NCBI GenBank assembly: GCA_000720995.1
Contig: JOEL01000009.1
Coordinates: 124,001 to 188,000, forward strand
DNA from: Streptomyces celluloflavus
GTDB lineage: Bacteria > Actinomycetota > Actinomycetes > Streptomycetales > Streptomycetaceae
Direction: 5' to 3'
DNA length: 64,000 nt
A program made the translations under genes and the position numbers. A model generated the notes under the pieces. The model was not told the origin of the DNA. It ran no database searches and saw nothing but the letters and a program-made list of their open reading frames with translations. Each line of letters opens with the position of its first letter. Positions within the stretch are counted from its first letter, which is position 1. Below are positions 16,790 through 24,837 of the stretch, piece after piece.

Positions 16790-17343
16790 GTGATCAGCCG
16801 GTCCGGCAGACCAAGAAGCCCTTCCTCTACGTCGTCGTGTGCGCCTCCGGCATCGCCGGCGAAGTCGGCATCCTGATCACCGCGGCCCAGGAGGCGAACT
16901 GGGATGTGGGCGTCGTCGCCACCCCGCAGGCCCTCGGCTTCATAGACGCCGAGGCGGTCGAGGCACAGACCGGCTACCCGATCCGCTCGGGCTGGCGCTC
17001 GCCCGGCGACCCACGCCCGCTGCCGCCCGCCGACGCCATCGCGGTGGCCCCGGCCACCTTCAACACGATCAACAAATGGGCCGCCGGGATCTCGGACACT
17101 CTGGCGCTGGGCATCCTGTGCGAGGCGTACGGCTTCGGCATCCCTACCGCAGTCATGCCCTACCTGAACTCGGCACAGGCCGCCCACCCCGCATACAGCC
17201 AGAGCCTGGAGCGGCTGCGCGAGATGGGCGTCCTGATCGGTTCGTACGAGCTTCACAAGCCGAAGGCCGGCGGTGGGGCGGCCCAGTACCGCTGGGAAGA
17301 GGCGCTGGAGCTGCTTACTCCCAAGCTGTCCGCACCGGCCTGA
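16786..17343 (+). CDS. Flavoprotein (PPC decarboxylase-like)
   Basis: A 185-residue homo-oligomeric flavin-containing decarboxylase-fold protein. It has the N-terminal strand-loop YVVVCASGIAG, the ADAIAVAPATFNTINKWAAG segment (the PxxxNT-like substrate loop) and IPTAVMPYLNS. This family includes phosphopantothenoylcysteine decarboxylase and peptide-cysteine decarboxylases such as EpiD. The GTG start overlaps the XRE stop by four bases, so the two proteins are co-translated. In Streptomyces many such flavoprotein-XRE pairs exist; the substrate is not known. An active-site His equivalent is not obvious, so catalysis is unproven. Confidence 0.78.
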   Translation: MSDQPVRQTKKPFLYVVVCASGIAGEVGILITAAQEANWDVGVVATPQALGFIDAEAVEAQTGYPIRSGWRSPGDPRPLPPADAIAVAPATFNTINKWAAGISDTLALGILCEAYGFGIPTAVMPYLNSAQAAHPAYSQSLERLREMGVLIGSYELHKPKAGGGAAQYRWEEALELLTPKLSAPA

Positions 17344-17502
17344 TCAGCGTCGCCGTGCTGGCGGGGCCTGCGGCGGCGGAGGGGCTGCTGCTCGGTGGAT
17401 AGGGGCGGCACCACGTTGCGTGGTGCTGCGCGCCTTGGCCGTCTGAGCGCGGATGAGCCCGCCGTACCCGTACCGCCCCGCGGTCCGTCCGTACGCGCGA
17501 AG

Positions 17503-17532
17503 GTGCCCGGTCCAGGGGAGAGGACCGGGCAC
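17503..17532. terminator. Hairpin terminator
   Basis: An 11-bp perfect inverted repeat (17503-17513 against 17522-17532) with an 8-base loop lies between the convergent flavoprotein and GntP permease genes and can serve both. Confidence 0.7.
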
Positions 17533-17562
17533 CACCCGCTGCCCGAAAGGCCGGCCGTGCGG

Positions 17563-19035
17563 CTAGACGACCAGGCTCACCAGTGCCGCCACCGCGAACC
17601 CGGCGACCGAGAGGACCGACTCCAGTACGGTCCAGGACTTCAGGGTGTCGCGTTCCGAGATGCCGAAGTACTTCGACACCATCCAGAAGCCGCCGTCGTT
17701 CACGTGCGAGGCGAAGATCGAGCCGGCCGAGATCGCCATGATGATCAGCGCCAGATGGGGCTGGGACATGCCCTGGCCCTCGACGAGCGGCAGGACGATA
17801 CCGGCCGTGGTGACGATGGCGACGGTGGCCGAGCCCTGGGCGACGCGCAGGACGACGGAGAGCAGCCAGGCCAGGACGATGACCGGGAGGCCGACGTTGT
17901 GGAAGGTGTCGGAGAGGGCGCCGGCGACGCCGCTGCCCTTGAGGACCGCGCCGAAGATCCCGCCGGCGCCGACGACCAGGAGGATGTTGCCGACCGGCTT
18001 GAGCGAGGAGGTGGAGACCGTCTCCAGGGACTTGCGGGACCAGCCGCGGCGGATGCCCAGCAGGTAGTACGAGAGCAGCAGGGCGATCGTCAGGGCGACG
18101 AAGGGGTTGCCGAAGAACTCGACCACCGAGCGGAAGGTGGAGGGGTCCAGGGCGATGGAGGAGAACGTCGCCAGCAGGATGAGCACCAGCGGTGTGCCGA
18201 TGATGGCGAGGACGGTGCCCAGCGGGACCGGCTTCTCATGCGGCTTGACGCCGGCCGCGGCCTGTTCGGCGGCGACCGCGGCGCGGGCCTCCTCGGCGGC
18301 CTCGACCATGTCCTGCGGGACCTCGACGAAGATCCGCTTGCCGATCCAGGCGGCGTACCCCCAGGCCGCGAGGACGGCCGGGATACCGCAGATGATGCCC
18401 ATCAGGATGACCCAGCCGAGGTCCACCTTGAAGAGACCGGCGGCGGCGACCGGGCCGGGGTGCGGCGGCAGGAAGGCGTGGGTCATGGACAGACCCGCCA
18501 GCAGCGGCATGCAGTAGAGGATGATCGACTTGCCGGACCGCTTGGCCGCGGCGTAGACGATCGGCGCGAGGACGAAGATGCCGACGTCGAAGAAGACCGG
18601 GATACCGAAGATCAGGCCGGTCAGGCCCATCGCGAGCGGGGCGCGCTTCTCCCCGAAGAGGTTCAGGAGCCGGGCGGAGAGCACCTCCGCGCCGCCGGAG
18701 ACCTCCAGGATCGCGCCGAGCATGGTGCCCAGGCCGATGATGATCGCGACGTGTCCGAGGATGCCGCCCATCCCGGACTCGATCATCGAGACGACGTCGG
18801 ACTTCTGGACGGTGCCGAAGAGTTCGGTGACCGACAGCCCGGCGCCGAGGCCGACGACGATGGAGACGCCGAGCAGCGCCACGAAGGGCTGGAGCCTGAC
18901 CTTGATGATCAGGAAGAGCAGGAGGGCGATGCCCAGGGCGGCGACGGTGAGCAGTCCGGCCGTGCCCGGTATCAGGGCGAGCAGTCCGCCGGTGTGCGGT
19001 GGCGGGGCGGTGGGGGCCGCGGCAGCGAGGAACAC
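17563..19035 (-). CDS. GntP-family gluconate/sugar-acid permease
   Basis: A 490-residue integral membrane transporter of the GntP family, with about 12-14 hydrophobic helices. Family-typical stretches include GLIFGIPVFFDVGIFVLAPI, LSMTHAFLPPHPGPVAAA and SATVAIVTTAGIVLPL, and the C-terminal SHVNDGGFWMVSKYFG. Members import gluconate, D-serine or related hydroxy acids with protons. It follows the ridA-iclR-pfkB genes on the same strand but is separated from ridA by a hairpin. The neighbouring D-amino-acid enzymes raise the possibility that D-serine-like compounds are the substrate. Confidence 0.9.
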   Translation of the reverse strand: MFLAAAAPTAPPPHTGGLLALIPGTAGLLTVAALGIALLLFLIIKVRLQPFVALLGVSIVVGLGAGLSVTELFGTVQKSDVVSMIESGMGGILGHVAIIIGLGTMLGAILEVSGGAEVLSARLLNLFGEKRAPLAMGLTGLIFGIPVFFDVGIFVLAPIVYAAAKRSGKSIILYCMPLLAGLSMTHAFLPPHPGPVAAAGLFKVDLGWVILMGIICGIPAVLAAWGYAAWIGKRIFVEVPQDMVEAAEEARAAVAAEQAAAGVKPHEKPVPLGTVLAIIGTPLVLILLATFSSIALDPSTFRSVVEFFGNPFVALTIALLLSYYLLGIRRGWSRKSLETVSTSSLKPVGNILLVVGAGGIFGAVLKGSGVAGALSDTFHNVGLPVIVLAWLLSVVLRVAQGSATVAIVTTAGIVLPLVEGQGMSQPHLALIIMAISAGSIFASHVNDGGFWMVSKYFGISERDTLKSWTVLESVLSVAGFAVAALVSLVV

Positions 19036-19088
19036 GAGGTGACTCCGTTGTCAGTCAGAGAATTTCCAGGCAGGGGGGACCGCGGCAC

Positions 19089-19112
19089 GGCGCCCCGTCG
19101 GTACGGGGCGCC
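19089..19112. terminator. Hairpin terminator
   Basis: A 10-bp perfect inverted repeat (19089-19098 against 19103-19112) with a four-base loop lies just after the ridA-like gene and before gntP, so it probably attenuates or ends the pfkB-iclR-ridA transcript. Confidence 0.65.
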
Positions 19113-19178
19113 GCGCCGTGCGGCATTCGGTGCGCTTGCGGTGGCGCTAACGGCAGGCGGGGCAAGGGGGCCGGAGCC

Positions 19179-19589
19179 TCAGCTCAGGACCGCGAGGGCG
19201 TCGATCTCGATGAGCAGGCCCTTGGGCAGGCCGACGTAGACGGTCGTCCGGGCGGCGGGCGCCTCCTTGAGGCCCGCGGCCTCGAAGTAGGCGTTGTAGA
19301 TCTCGTTCATCTCGGCGAAGTGGTCGACGTCGGTGAGGTAGACGCGCATCATCATCACGTCGTCCCAGCTCGCGCCGCCCTCTTCGAGGATGGCCTGGAC
19401 GTTGGCGAAGGTCTGGAGGGTCTGCTCGCGCAGCGTGGGTCCGGCCGGGGTGGGGGCCTGGCCCTCGACGGCGGGGAGGAAGCCGACCTGCCCGGCGACC
19501 TGAAGGATGTTGCCCTTCTTGACGCCGTGCGAGAACTTCGCGGGCGGGGTGGTGTGGGTGGCCGGGGTGAGCGCGGTCTTCTCGGTCAT
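19179..19589 (-). CDS. RidA-family enamine/imine deaminase
   Basis: A 136-residue protein of the YjgF/YER057c/UK114 family. Conserved segments are ILQVAGQVGFLP, QTFANVQAILEEGGASWDDV, MMMRVYLTD and the C-terminal ARTTVYVGLPKGLLIEIDA with the catalytic Arg. RidA proteins hydrolyse reactive 2-aminoacrylate and related imines released by PLP-dependent dehydratases. That fits its place beside a D-serine-dehydratase-like gene. I start it at the ATG at 19589, four bases from the iclR stop, because the longer frame is unlike RidA. Confidence 0.9.
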   Translation of the reverse strand: MTEKTALTPATHTTPPAKFSHGVKKGNILQVAGQVGFLPAVEGQAPTPAGPTLREQTLQTFANVQAILEEGGASWDDVMMMRVYLTDVDHFAEMNEIYNAYFEAAGLKEAPAARTTVYVGLPKGLLIEIDALAVLS

Positions 19590-19593
19590 GGGT

Positions 19594-20373
19594 TCAGGCT
19601 TCCTGTGCGGGACCAGCGGAGGGCTGGGGGATGGCGGTACCGGAGTATTCCCGGCTGATGGTGTCGGCGGTGCGGCGTACCAGCGGGAGCAGGGTGAGGA
19701 GTTCATCGGCGGTGACCACGACGTTCGGTGCGGAGACCGACATGGCGGCGACCAGGCGTCCGTCCGCGCCCCGGATGGGGGCCCCGATGCAGTTGATGGA
19801 CTCCTCGTGGCCACCGAGGTCGGTGGCCCAGCCCTGTTCGCGGACCTTGGCGAGTTCGGCCAGGAAGGCCGCGGCGCTGGGGGTCGAACGGGGCGTGTAG
19901 AGGGGGTAGTCGAGCCTCTCCGCGAGGGCGCGGCGCTCGGGTTCCGACAGGTCGGCGAGGAGCAGCTTGGCGACCGCGGCGACCGTGATGGCGACGGGTT
20001 TGCCGATCCGGGAGTACATCCGGACGGGATAGCGGCTCTCCACCTTGTCGATGTAGAGGACCTCGTTCTCCTCGTAGACCGCGAGATGGACGGTGTGTCC
20101 GCACTTCTCGTTGAGGGCGACGAGGTGGGGGTGGGCGATCTCGCGGACGTCGAGGTTCTCGACGGCTTCCTGGGCGAGCGCGAACAGCCGGGCGCCGAGG
20201 CGGTAGCGCTGGTCGGGCTGGCGGTAGACGATGCCGTGCTCGTGCAGCGTGCGCAGCAGGCGCAGGGCGGTGGACTTGTGCACGCCGAGCCGGACCGAGA
20301 CCTGTTCGAGGTTGGCCGGTCCCTCCGCGAGCAGCGGCAGGATGCTCAGTGCCCGGTCGACTGTCTGGCTCAT
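19594..20373 (-). CDS. IclR-family transcriptional regulator
   Basis: A 259-residue regulator with an N-terminal winged helix (about residues 5-65, including ANLEQVSVRLGVHKSTALRL) and a C-terminal effector-binding domain (about 85-250, with SINCIGAPIRGADGRLVAAM). IclR proteins usually repress catabolic genes until a small acid is bound. It is transcribed with the RidA-like and PfkB-like genes and is likely to act at the divergent promoter region at about 21.54-21.79 kb, where a perfect palindrome occurs. Confidence 0.92.
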   Translation of the reverse strand: MSQTVDRALSILPLLAEGPANLEQVSVRLGVHKSTALRLLRTLHEHGIVYRQPDQRYRLGARLFALAQEAVENLDVREIAHPHLVALNEKCGHTVHLAVYEENEVLYIDKVESRYPVRMYSRIGKPVAITVAAVAKLLLADLSEPERRALAERLDYPLYTPRSTPSAAAFLAELAKVREQGWATDLGGHEESINCIGAPIRGADGRLVAAMSVSAPNVVVTADELLTLLPLVRRTADTISREYSGTAIPQPSAGPAQEA

Positions 20374-20446
20374 GACCGGACCTCGCCGTGCTCGGCCGGG
20401 CGCGCCGCGGCGGCGCGCCTGTTCCTGGTTCGTTCGCTTCGCTCGT

Positions 20447-21538
20447 TCACTGTGCCGGTACCTCCACCCGTGCGGTGCGCACCCCGTCGGTCGTCCAGCC
20501 GGGGCCGAGTCGCAGTGTGCCCCAGTCCGCGGAATCGAGGGCGGCCAGGCCGTCGGCCAGGGCGCGGGAGGGTGGGGTGCCGAGGTCGCCGGGGACGGTG
20601 AGGGAGGCGGCGGCCATCAGGTGGCCGTGCCGGATCCGGGCGAAGACGGGCAGCGCGCGGAGGGTGGCGGAGAGGAAGCCGGCGGCGAAGGCGTCACCGG
20701 CGCCGACCGGGGCGACGACCTCGACGGCCAGGGCGGGGGCGGTGGTGACGGTGTCGGTGCCGTCCTCCTGGCGGGCGTAGACGGTGGCGCCCTCGGCACC
20801 CTGCTTGATGACGAGGGTGGCCGGTTCGGGCAGCGCGGCGCGGACGGCGGCCGGGCCGTGCAGGTCCCAGGCGGCCGCGGCCTCGTCCTCGCCGACGAAG
20901 ACCAGATCGCAGCCGCGGGCGAGGTCCAGCAGGACGCCGGGGCCCTGGGCCGGGTCGCGCCAGAGGCTGACGCGGTAGTTGACGTCGAAGGAGACGAGGG
21001 GGCGGCCCGGGGTGCGCCGGGTGAGGGTGCGCAGGACGTCGAGGCAGCCGTCGGAGAGGGCCGCGGTGATGCCGGTGAGGTGCACGATGCGGGTGCCGCG
21101 CAGGGCGTCGGCGTCGAGCAGGCCGGGGGTCATGGCGGAGGCGGCGGATCCGGCGCGGTAGTAGACGACTTCGGCGCGGCCGGGCTCCTCGCCCGCGACA
21201 CCGGTGGCGCGCTCGCCCGCGGTGCGGAAGTAGATGCCGGTGGGGCGCCGGGGGTCGCGCTGGACGTGCGAGACATCGACGCCGTGGCCGGCGATGGTGG
21301 CCAGGAGGTGGTCGCCGAAGCCGTCGGTGCCGACGCGGGAGACCCAGCGGGCGGTGTGGCCGGTGCGGGCCAGCGCGCAGGCGACGTTGGACTCGGCGCC
21401 GCCGATGTCGCGATCGAAGGAGGGGACGTCCGCGAGGCGGCCGGGCCGGGAGGGCAGGAAGGTGACCATGGACTCGCCGAGACAGACGACGTCGACGTCC
21501 GGGCCGACGGTGTCGCTGACGTTCGAGGACCTGGTCAC
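20447..21538 (-). CDS. PfkB-family sugar kinase (2-keto-3-deoxygluconate kinase-like)
   Basis: A 363-residue ribokinase-fold kinase. The N-terminal signature FDRDIGGAESNVACALARTG and the C-terminal PfkB signature VVAPVGAGDAFAAGFL (with the catalytic Asp and anion hole) are intact. The first residues VVCLGESMVTF resemble KDG kinases. It would phosphorylate a sugar acid imported by the neighbouring GntP permease. The GTG start at 21538 has AAAGGAG upstream with a long spacer. It is the first gene of the minus-strand catabolic operon and divergent from the D-amino-acid genes. Confidence 0.86.
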   Translation of the reverse strand: MTRSSNVSDTVGPDVDVVCLGESMVTFLPSRPGRLADVPSFDRDIGGAESNVACALARTGHTARWVSRVGTDGFGDHLLATIAGHGVDVSHVQRDPRRPTGIYFRTAGERATGVAGEEPGRAEVVYYRAGSAASAMTPGLLDADALRGTRIVHLTGITAALSDGCLDVLRTLTRRTPGRPLVSFDVNYRVSLWRDPAQGPGVLLDLARGCDLVFVGEDEAAAAWDLHGPAAVRAALPEPATLVIKQGAEGATVYARQEDGTDTVTTAPALAVEVVAPVGAGDAFAAGFLSATLRALPVFARIRHGHLMAAASLTVPGDLGTPPSRALADGLAALDSADWGTLRLGPGWTTDGVRTARVEVPAQ

Positions 21539-21750
21539 GATCTGTTGCGCTCCTTTGCTGTGCCGCCGTTGTACCGGCGGGCGGGTTCGCACGATGCTTG
21601 CCGCGGGGTGCCGCGCCCGGCCCGTCGCCGGGTCCGGGCCGGTTTCCACGATGTTCGTCCGATGTTCGGCGCCTGGTCCGACGGTTTTCTCACCATTGAC
21701 CCGGTGCTGGCTCGGATGTTAGACAGCTATAAGCGATATACGCAATGGGC

Positions 21751-21767
21751 GTTGCACAGAATGCAAC
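21751..21767. promoter_or_regulatory. Candidate IclR operator
   Basis: GTTGCACAGAATGCAAC is a perfect 6-bp inverted repeat with a 5-base spacer, 22 bases upstream of the D-serine-dehydratase-like gene and within the divergent promoter region. The likely binder is the IclR protein encoded at 19594-20373; this is inferred from position. Confidence 0.5.
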
Positions 21768-21788
21768 AAGATCTTTGAGGAGGCCCCC

Positions 21789-23069
21789 ATGGCCGTCGAG
21801 CGGCTCGCGGACGGACTCGCCAGCGAACGGGTCGATCACCGCTTCAAGGCCCTCCCCCCGGACGCCGAGGGCCGGACCGTCGGCGAACTGGCCGCCGAGC
21901 GCCGCAACCTCTTCCGGGACGGGTTCACCACCCCCGTCCTGGCCCTCTCCGCCGAGTCGGTCGAGCACAACCTCGCCCTCATGGAGAGCTACTCGGCCCA
22001 CCACCGCCTGGCCTTCGCCCCGCACGGCAAGACCTCCATGGCACCACAGCTCTTCGACCGCCAGCTGGCGCACGGCGCCTGGGGCATCACCGCCGCCGTC
22101 CCCACCCACGTCCGCGTCTACCGCGCCTACGGCATCCAGCGGATCTTCCTGGCCAACGAGGTGGTGGACGCCGCCGCGCTGCGCTGGCTCGCCGCCGAAC
22201 TCGACGCCGACCCGGACTTCCGCTTCATCTGCTACGTCGACTCGCTGCGCGGTATCGAGCTGATGGACGCGGCCCTGCGCGCGGCCGGGGCCCGCCGCCC
22301 GGTGGACGTCGTGATCGAACTGGGCGCGGGCGACGGCGCCCGCACCGGCGCCCGTACCGAGGCCGAATGCCGCGCACTCGCCGACGCCCTCGCGGAGACG
22401 GACACCCTGCGGCTGGTCGGCGTCGCCGGCTACGAGGGCGAAGTGCCCGACGCCACACCCGAGCGGGTGCTGGCCTGGCTGCGCCGACTGCTCGCGCTGG
22501 CCGTGGAGTTCGACGGCGCGGGCCGGTTCGCCGGGATCGACGAGATCGTGCTCAGCGCCGGCGGCAGCGCCTGGTTCGACGCGGTCGCCGACGTCTTCGC
22601 CGAGGTTCCGGAGCTGTCCACGCCGGTTCTCAAGCTGCTGCGCTCGGGCGCGTACATCTCGCACGACGACGGCCACTACCGCCACCTCACCCCCTTCAAC
22701 CGGGTACCGGAGGAGGGCGCCCTCCAGCCCGCCTTCCGCCTCTGGGCGCAGGTCGTCTCCCGGCCCTCCCCCGGGCAGGCGTTCCTCAACGCGGGCAAGC
22801 GCGACGCGGCGTACGACCTCGATCTGCCCACCGCCCAGGTCGTCCGCTCCGGCCGGGACGGCACCGTGCGCCCCGCGGCCGGTATCACCGTCACCGGCCT
22901 GTCCGACCAGCACACCTGGATCGCGACCGAGGCCGCCGGGGATCTGGAGGTCGGCGACTGGGTCGGCATGGGCCTGTCGCACCCCTGCACGTCCTTCGAC
23001 AAATGGCAGCTGATCCCGCTGGTCGAGGCCGACGGCACGGTCACGGACTACCTCCGCACGTTCTTCTAG
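21789..23069 (+). CDS. D-serine dehydratase-like / amino acid deaminase, PLP enzyme
   Basis: A 426-residue fold type III PLP enzyme (alanine racemase-like barrel). The PLP lysine lies in APHGKTSM at about residue 78, and the C-terminal LSHPCTSFDKW carries the His-x-Cys zinc site of the D-threonine aldolase/D-serine dehydratase family. It probably deaminates D-serine or D-threonine to a keto acid plus ammonia. A GAGGAGG ribosome site precedes the ATG. The next gene encodes D-aminoacylase, so N-acyl-D-amino acids would be deacylated and then deaminated, with RidA detoxifying the imine. Confidence 0.87.
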   Translation: MAVERLADGLASERVDHRFKALPPDAEGRTVGELAAERRNLFRDGFTTPVLALSAESVEHNLALMESYSAHHRLAFAPHGKTSMAPQLFDRQLAHGAWGITAAVPTHVRVYRAYGIQRIFLANEVVDAAALRWLAAELDADPDFRFICYVDSLRGIELMDAALRAAGARRPVDVVIELGAGDGARTGARTEAECRALADALAETDTLRLVGVAGYEGEVPDATPERVLAWLRRLLALAVEFDGAGRFAGIDEIVLSAGGSAWFDAVADVFAEVPELSTPVLKLLRSGAYISHDDGHYRHLTPFNRVPEEGALQPAFRLWAQVVSRPSPGQAFLNAGKRDAAYDLDLPTAQVVRSGRDGTVRPAAGITVTGLSDQHTWIATEAAGDLEVGDWVGMGLSHPCTSFDKWQLIPLVEADGTVTDYLRTFF

Positions 23070-23177
23070 GCGCACGGGCGTCCCGGGGCGGGGGCCCCGT
23101 CCCGGGACGCCGGACGCCCCGCCCCGCCGCGTGCGCGCGGCCACCCCGCACCGGCCCCACGAAAGGCAGCCCCAGCC

Positions 23178-24812
23178 ATGGACACCGTGTTCCGCGACGT
23201 ACGCGTCATCGACGGATCCGGCGGTCCGTCCTACCGCGCCGATGTCGCACTCGCCGACGGCCGGATAGCCGAGATCCACCGCGAGACGGACGGCGGCCCG
23301 CGCCCGAGCGCCGCCCGCGTGGTGGCGGCGGACGGCCTCGCCCTCTCCCCCGGCTTCATCGATATGCACGCGCACAGCGATCTCGCGCTGCTCCGCGACC
23401 CGTCGCACGAGGCGAAGGCCGCCCAGGGCGTCACCCTCGAAGTCATCGGCCAGGACGGCCTGTCGTACGCGCCCGTCGACGACACCACCCTCGCCGAGGT
23501 CCGCGCGCAGATCACCGGCTGGAACGGCAGCGGACCCGGCAGCACCGACATCGACTTCGACTGGCGCACCGTCGGCGAGTACCTGGACCGCCTCGACCAC
23601 GGCTTCGACGGCGACGGCATCGCCGTCAACGCCGCCTACCTCATCCCGCAGGGCACCGTCCGGATGCTCACCGTGGGCTGGGACGACCGCCCCGCCACCG
23701 CCGACGAGATCGCCCGGATGCGGCGGCTCGTCGCCGAGGGCCTGGAGCAGGGCGCCGTCGGCCTCTCCTCCGGCCTGACCTACACCCCCGGCATGTACGC
23801 CTCCGACGCCGAACTGACCGAACTCTGCCGGGAAGTGGCCCGCTACGACGGCTACTACTGCCCGCACCACCGCTCCTACGGGGCCGGCGCCCTCCAGGCG
23901 TACGAAGAGATGGTCGCCCTCACCCGCGAGGCCGGCTGCGCCCTGCACCTCGCGCACGCCACCATGAACTTCGGCGTCAACAAGGGCCGCGCGCCCGAAC
24001 TGCTCGCGCTGCTGGACCGGGCACTGGACACCGGCGCCGACATCTCCCTCGACACCTACCCGTACACCCCCGGCTGTACGACCCTGGTCGCCATGCTGCC
24101 GAGCTGGGCGAGCGAGGGCGGCCCGGAGGCGATCCTGGCGCGGCTCAAGGACGACGCGACGGCGGAACGCATCCGGCACGTCATGGAGGTCGAGGGCGCC
24201 GACGGCTGCCACGGCGTGCCGATCGAATGGGACACCATCGAGATCTCCGGCGTCAGCGACCCGGGTCTGGCGGGCTGCGTCGGCAAGACGATCGCGCGCA
24301 GCGCCGCCGAGCGCGGCGAGCGGCCGTGGGTCACCGCCCGGCGGCTGCTCGTCAACGACCGGCTGGGCTCGACGATCCTCCAGCACGTCGGCCACGAGGA
24401 GAACGTCCGGGAGATCATGCGCCACCGGGTGCACACCGGCGGCAGCGACGGCATCCTCCAGGGCTACAAACCGCACCCCCGCGCGTACGGCACCTTCCCC
24501 CAGTACCTCGGGAAGTACGTCCGCGAGCTGGGCGTCCTCACCCTTGAGGACTGCGTCGCGCACCTCACCTCCCGCCCGGCGGCCCGCCTGCGCCTGCCCG
24601 ACCGCGGCCTGGTCCGCGAGGGCTACCGCGCCGACCTGGTCCTCTTCGACCCGGCGACGGTCACCGCGGAGTCGACCTTCGACGCCCCGCGCACCCTGCC
24701 GTCCGGCATCCCGCACGTCCTGATCGACGGCCGCTTCGTGATCGAGGACGGGCGCCGCACGGCGGTGCTCGCCGGCCGGTCGGTGCGCCGGACGCCGGCG
24801 CGGCGGGGCTGA
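23178..24812 (+). CDS. N-acyl-D-amino acid deacylase (D-aminoacylase)
   Basis: A 544-residue amidohydrolase of the D-aminoacylase family. The N-terminal metal motif is FIDMHAHSD, followed by the Cys/Glu-bearing VTLEVIGQDG, ALHLAHATMN, and TGGSDGILQGYKPHPRAYGT near residue 430, which includes the catalytic Asp. A C-terminal beta domain ends in HVLIDGRFVIEDG, as in other amidohydrolases. It hydrolyses N-acyl-D-amino acids. It follows the D-serine-dehydratase-like gene after about 108 bases, so both probably share the IclR-controlled promoter. It is convergent with the KAP NTPase gene. Confidence 0.9.
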   Translation: MDTVFRDVRVIDGSGGPSYRADVALADGRIAEIHRETDGGPRPSAARVVAADGLALSPGFIDMHAHSDLALLRDPSHEAKAAQGVTLEVIGQDGLSYAPVDDTTLAEVRAQITGWNGSGPGSTDIDFDWRTVGEYLDRLDHGFDGDGIAVNAAYLIPQGTVRMLTVGWDDRPATADEIARMRRLVAEGLEQGAVGLSSGLTYTPGMYASDAELTELCREVARYDGYYCPHHRSYGAGALQAYEEMVALTREAGCALHLAHATMNFGVNKGRAPELLALLDRALDTGADISLDTYPYTPGCTTLVAMLPSWASEGGPEAILARLKDDATAERIRHVMEVEGADGCHGVPIEWDTIEISGVSDPGLAGCVGKTIARSAAERGERPWVTARRLLVNDRLGSTILQHVGHEENVREIMRHRVHTGGSDGILQGYKPHPRAYGTFPQYLGKYVRELGVLTLEDCVAHLTSRPAARLRLPDRGLVREGYRADLVLFDPATVTAESTFDAPRTLPSGIPHVLIDGRFVIEDGRRTAVLAGRSVRRTPARRG

Positions 24813-24837
24813 GTCCCGGCGGCACCGGGCGGGGCGG

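Noticed and set aside
21690-24716. A 1008-codon open frame on the minus strand
   Set aside because: It is antisense to the D-serine-dehydratase-like and D-aminoacylase genes, which have clear motifs; its translation is low-complexity Gly/Val/Arg/Asp, typical of GC-rich shadow frames.
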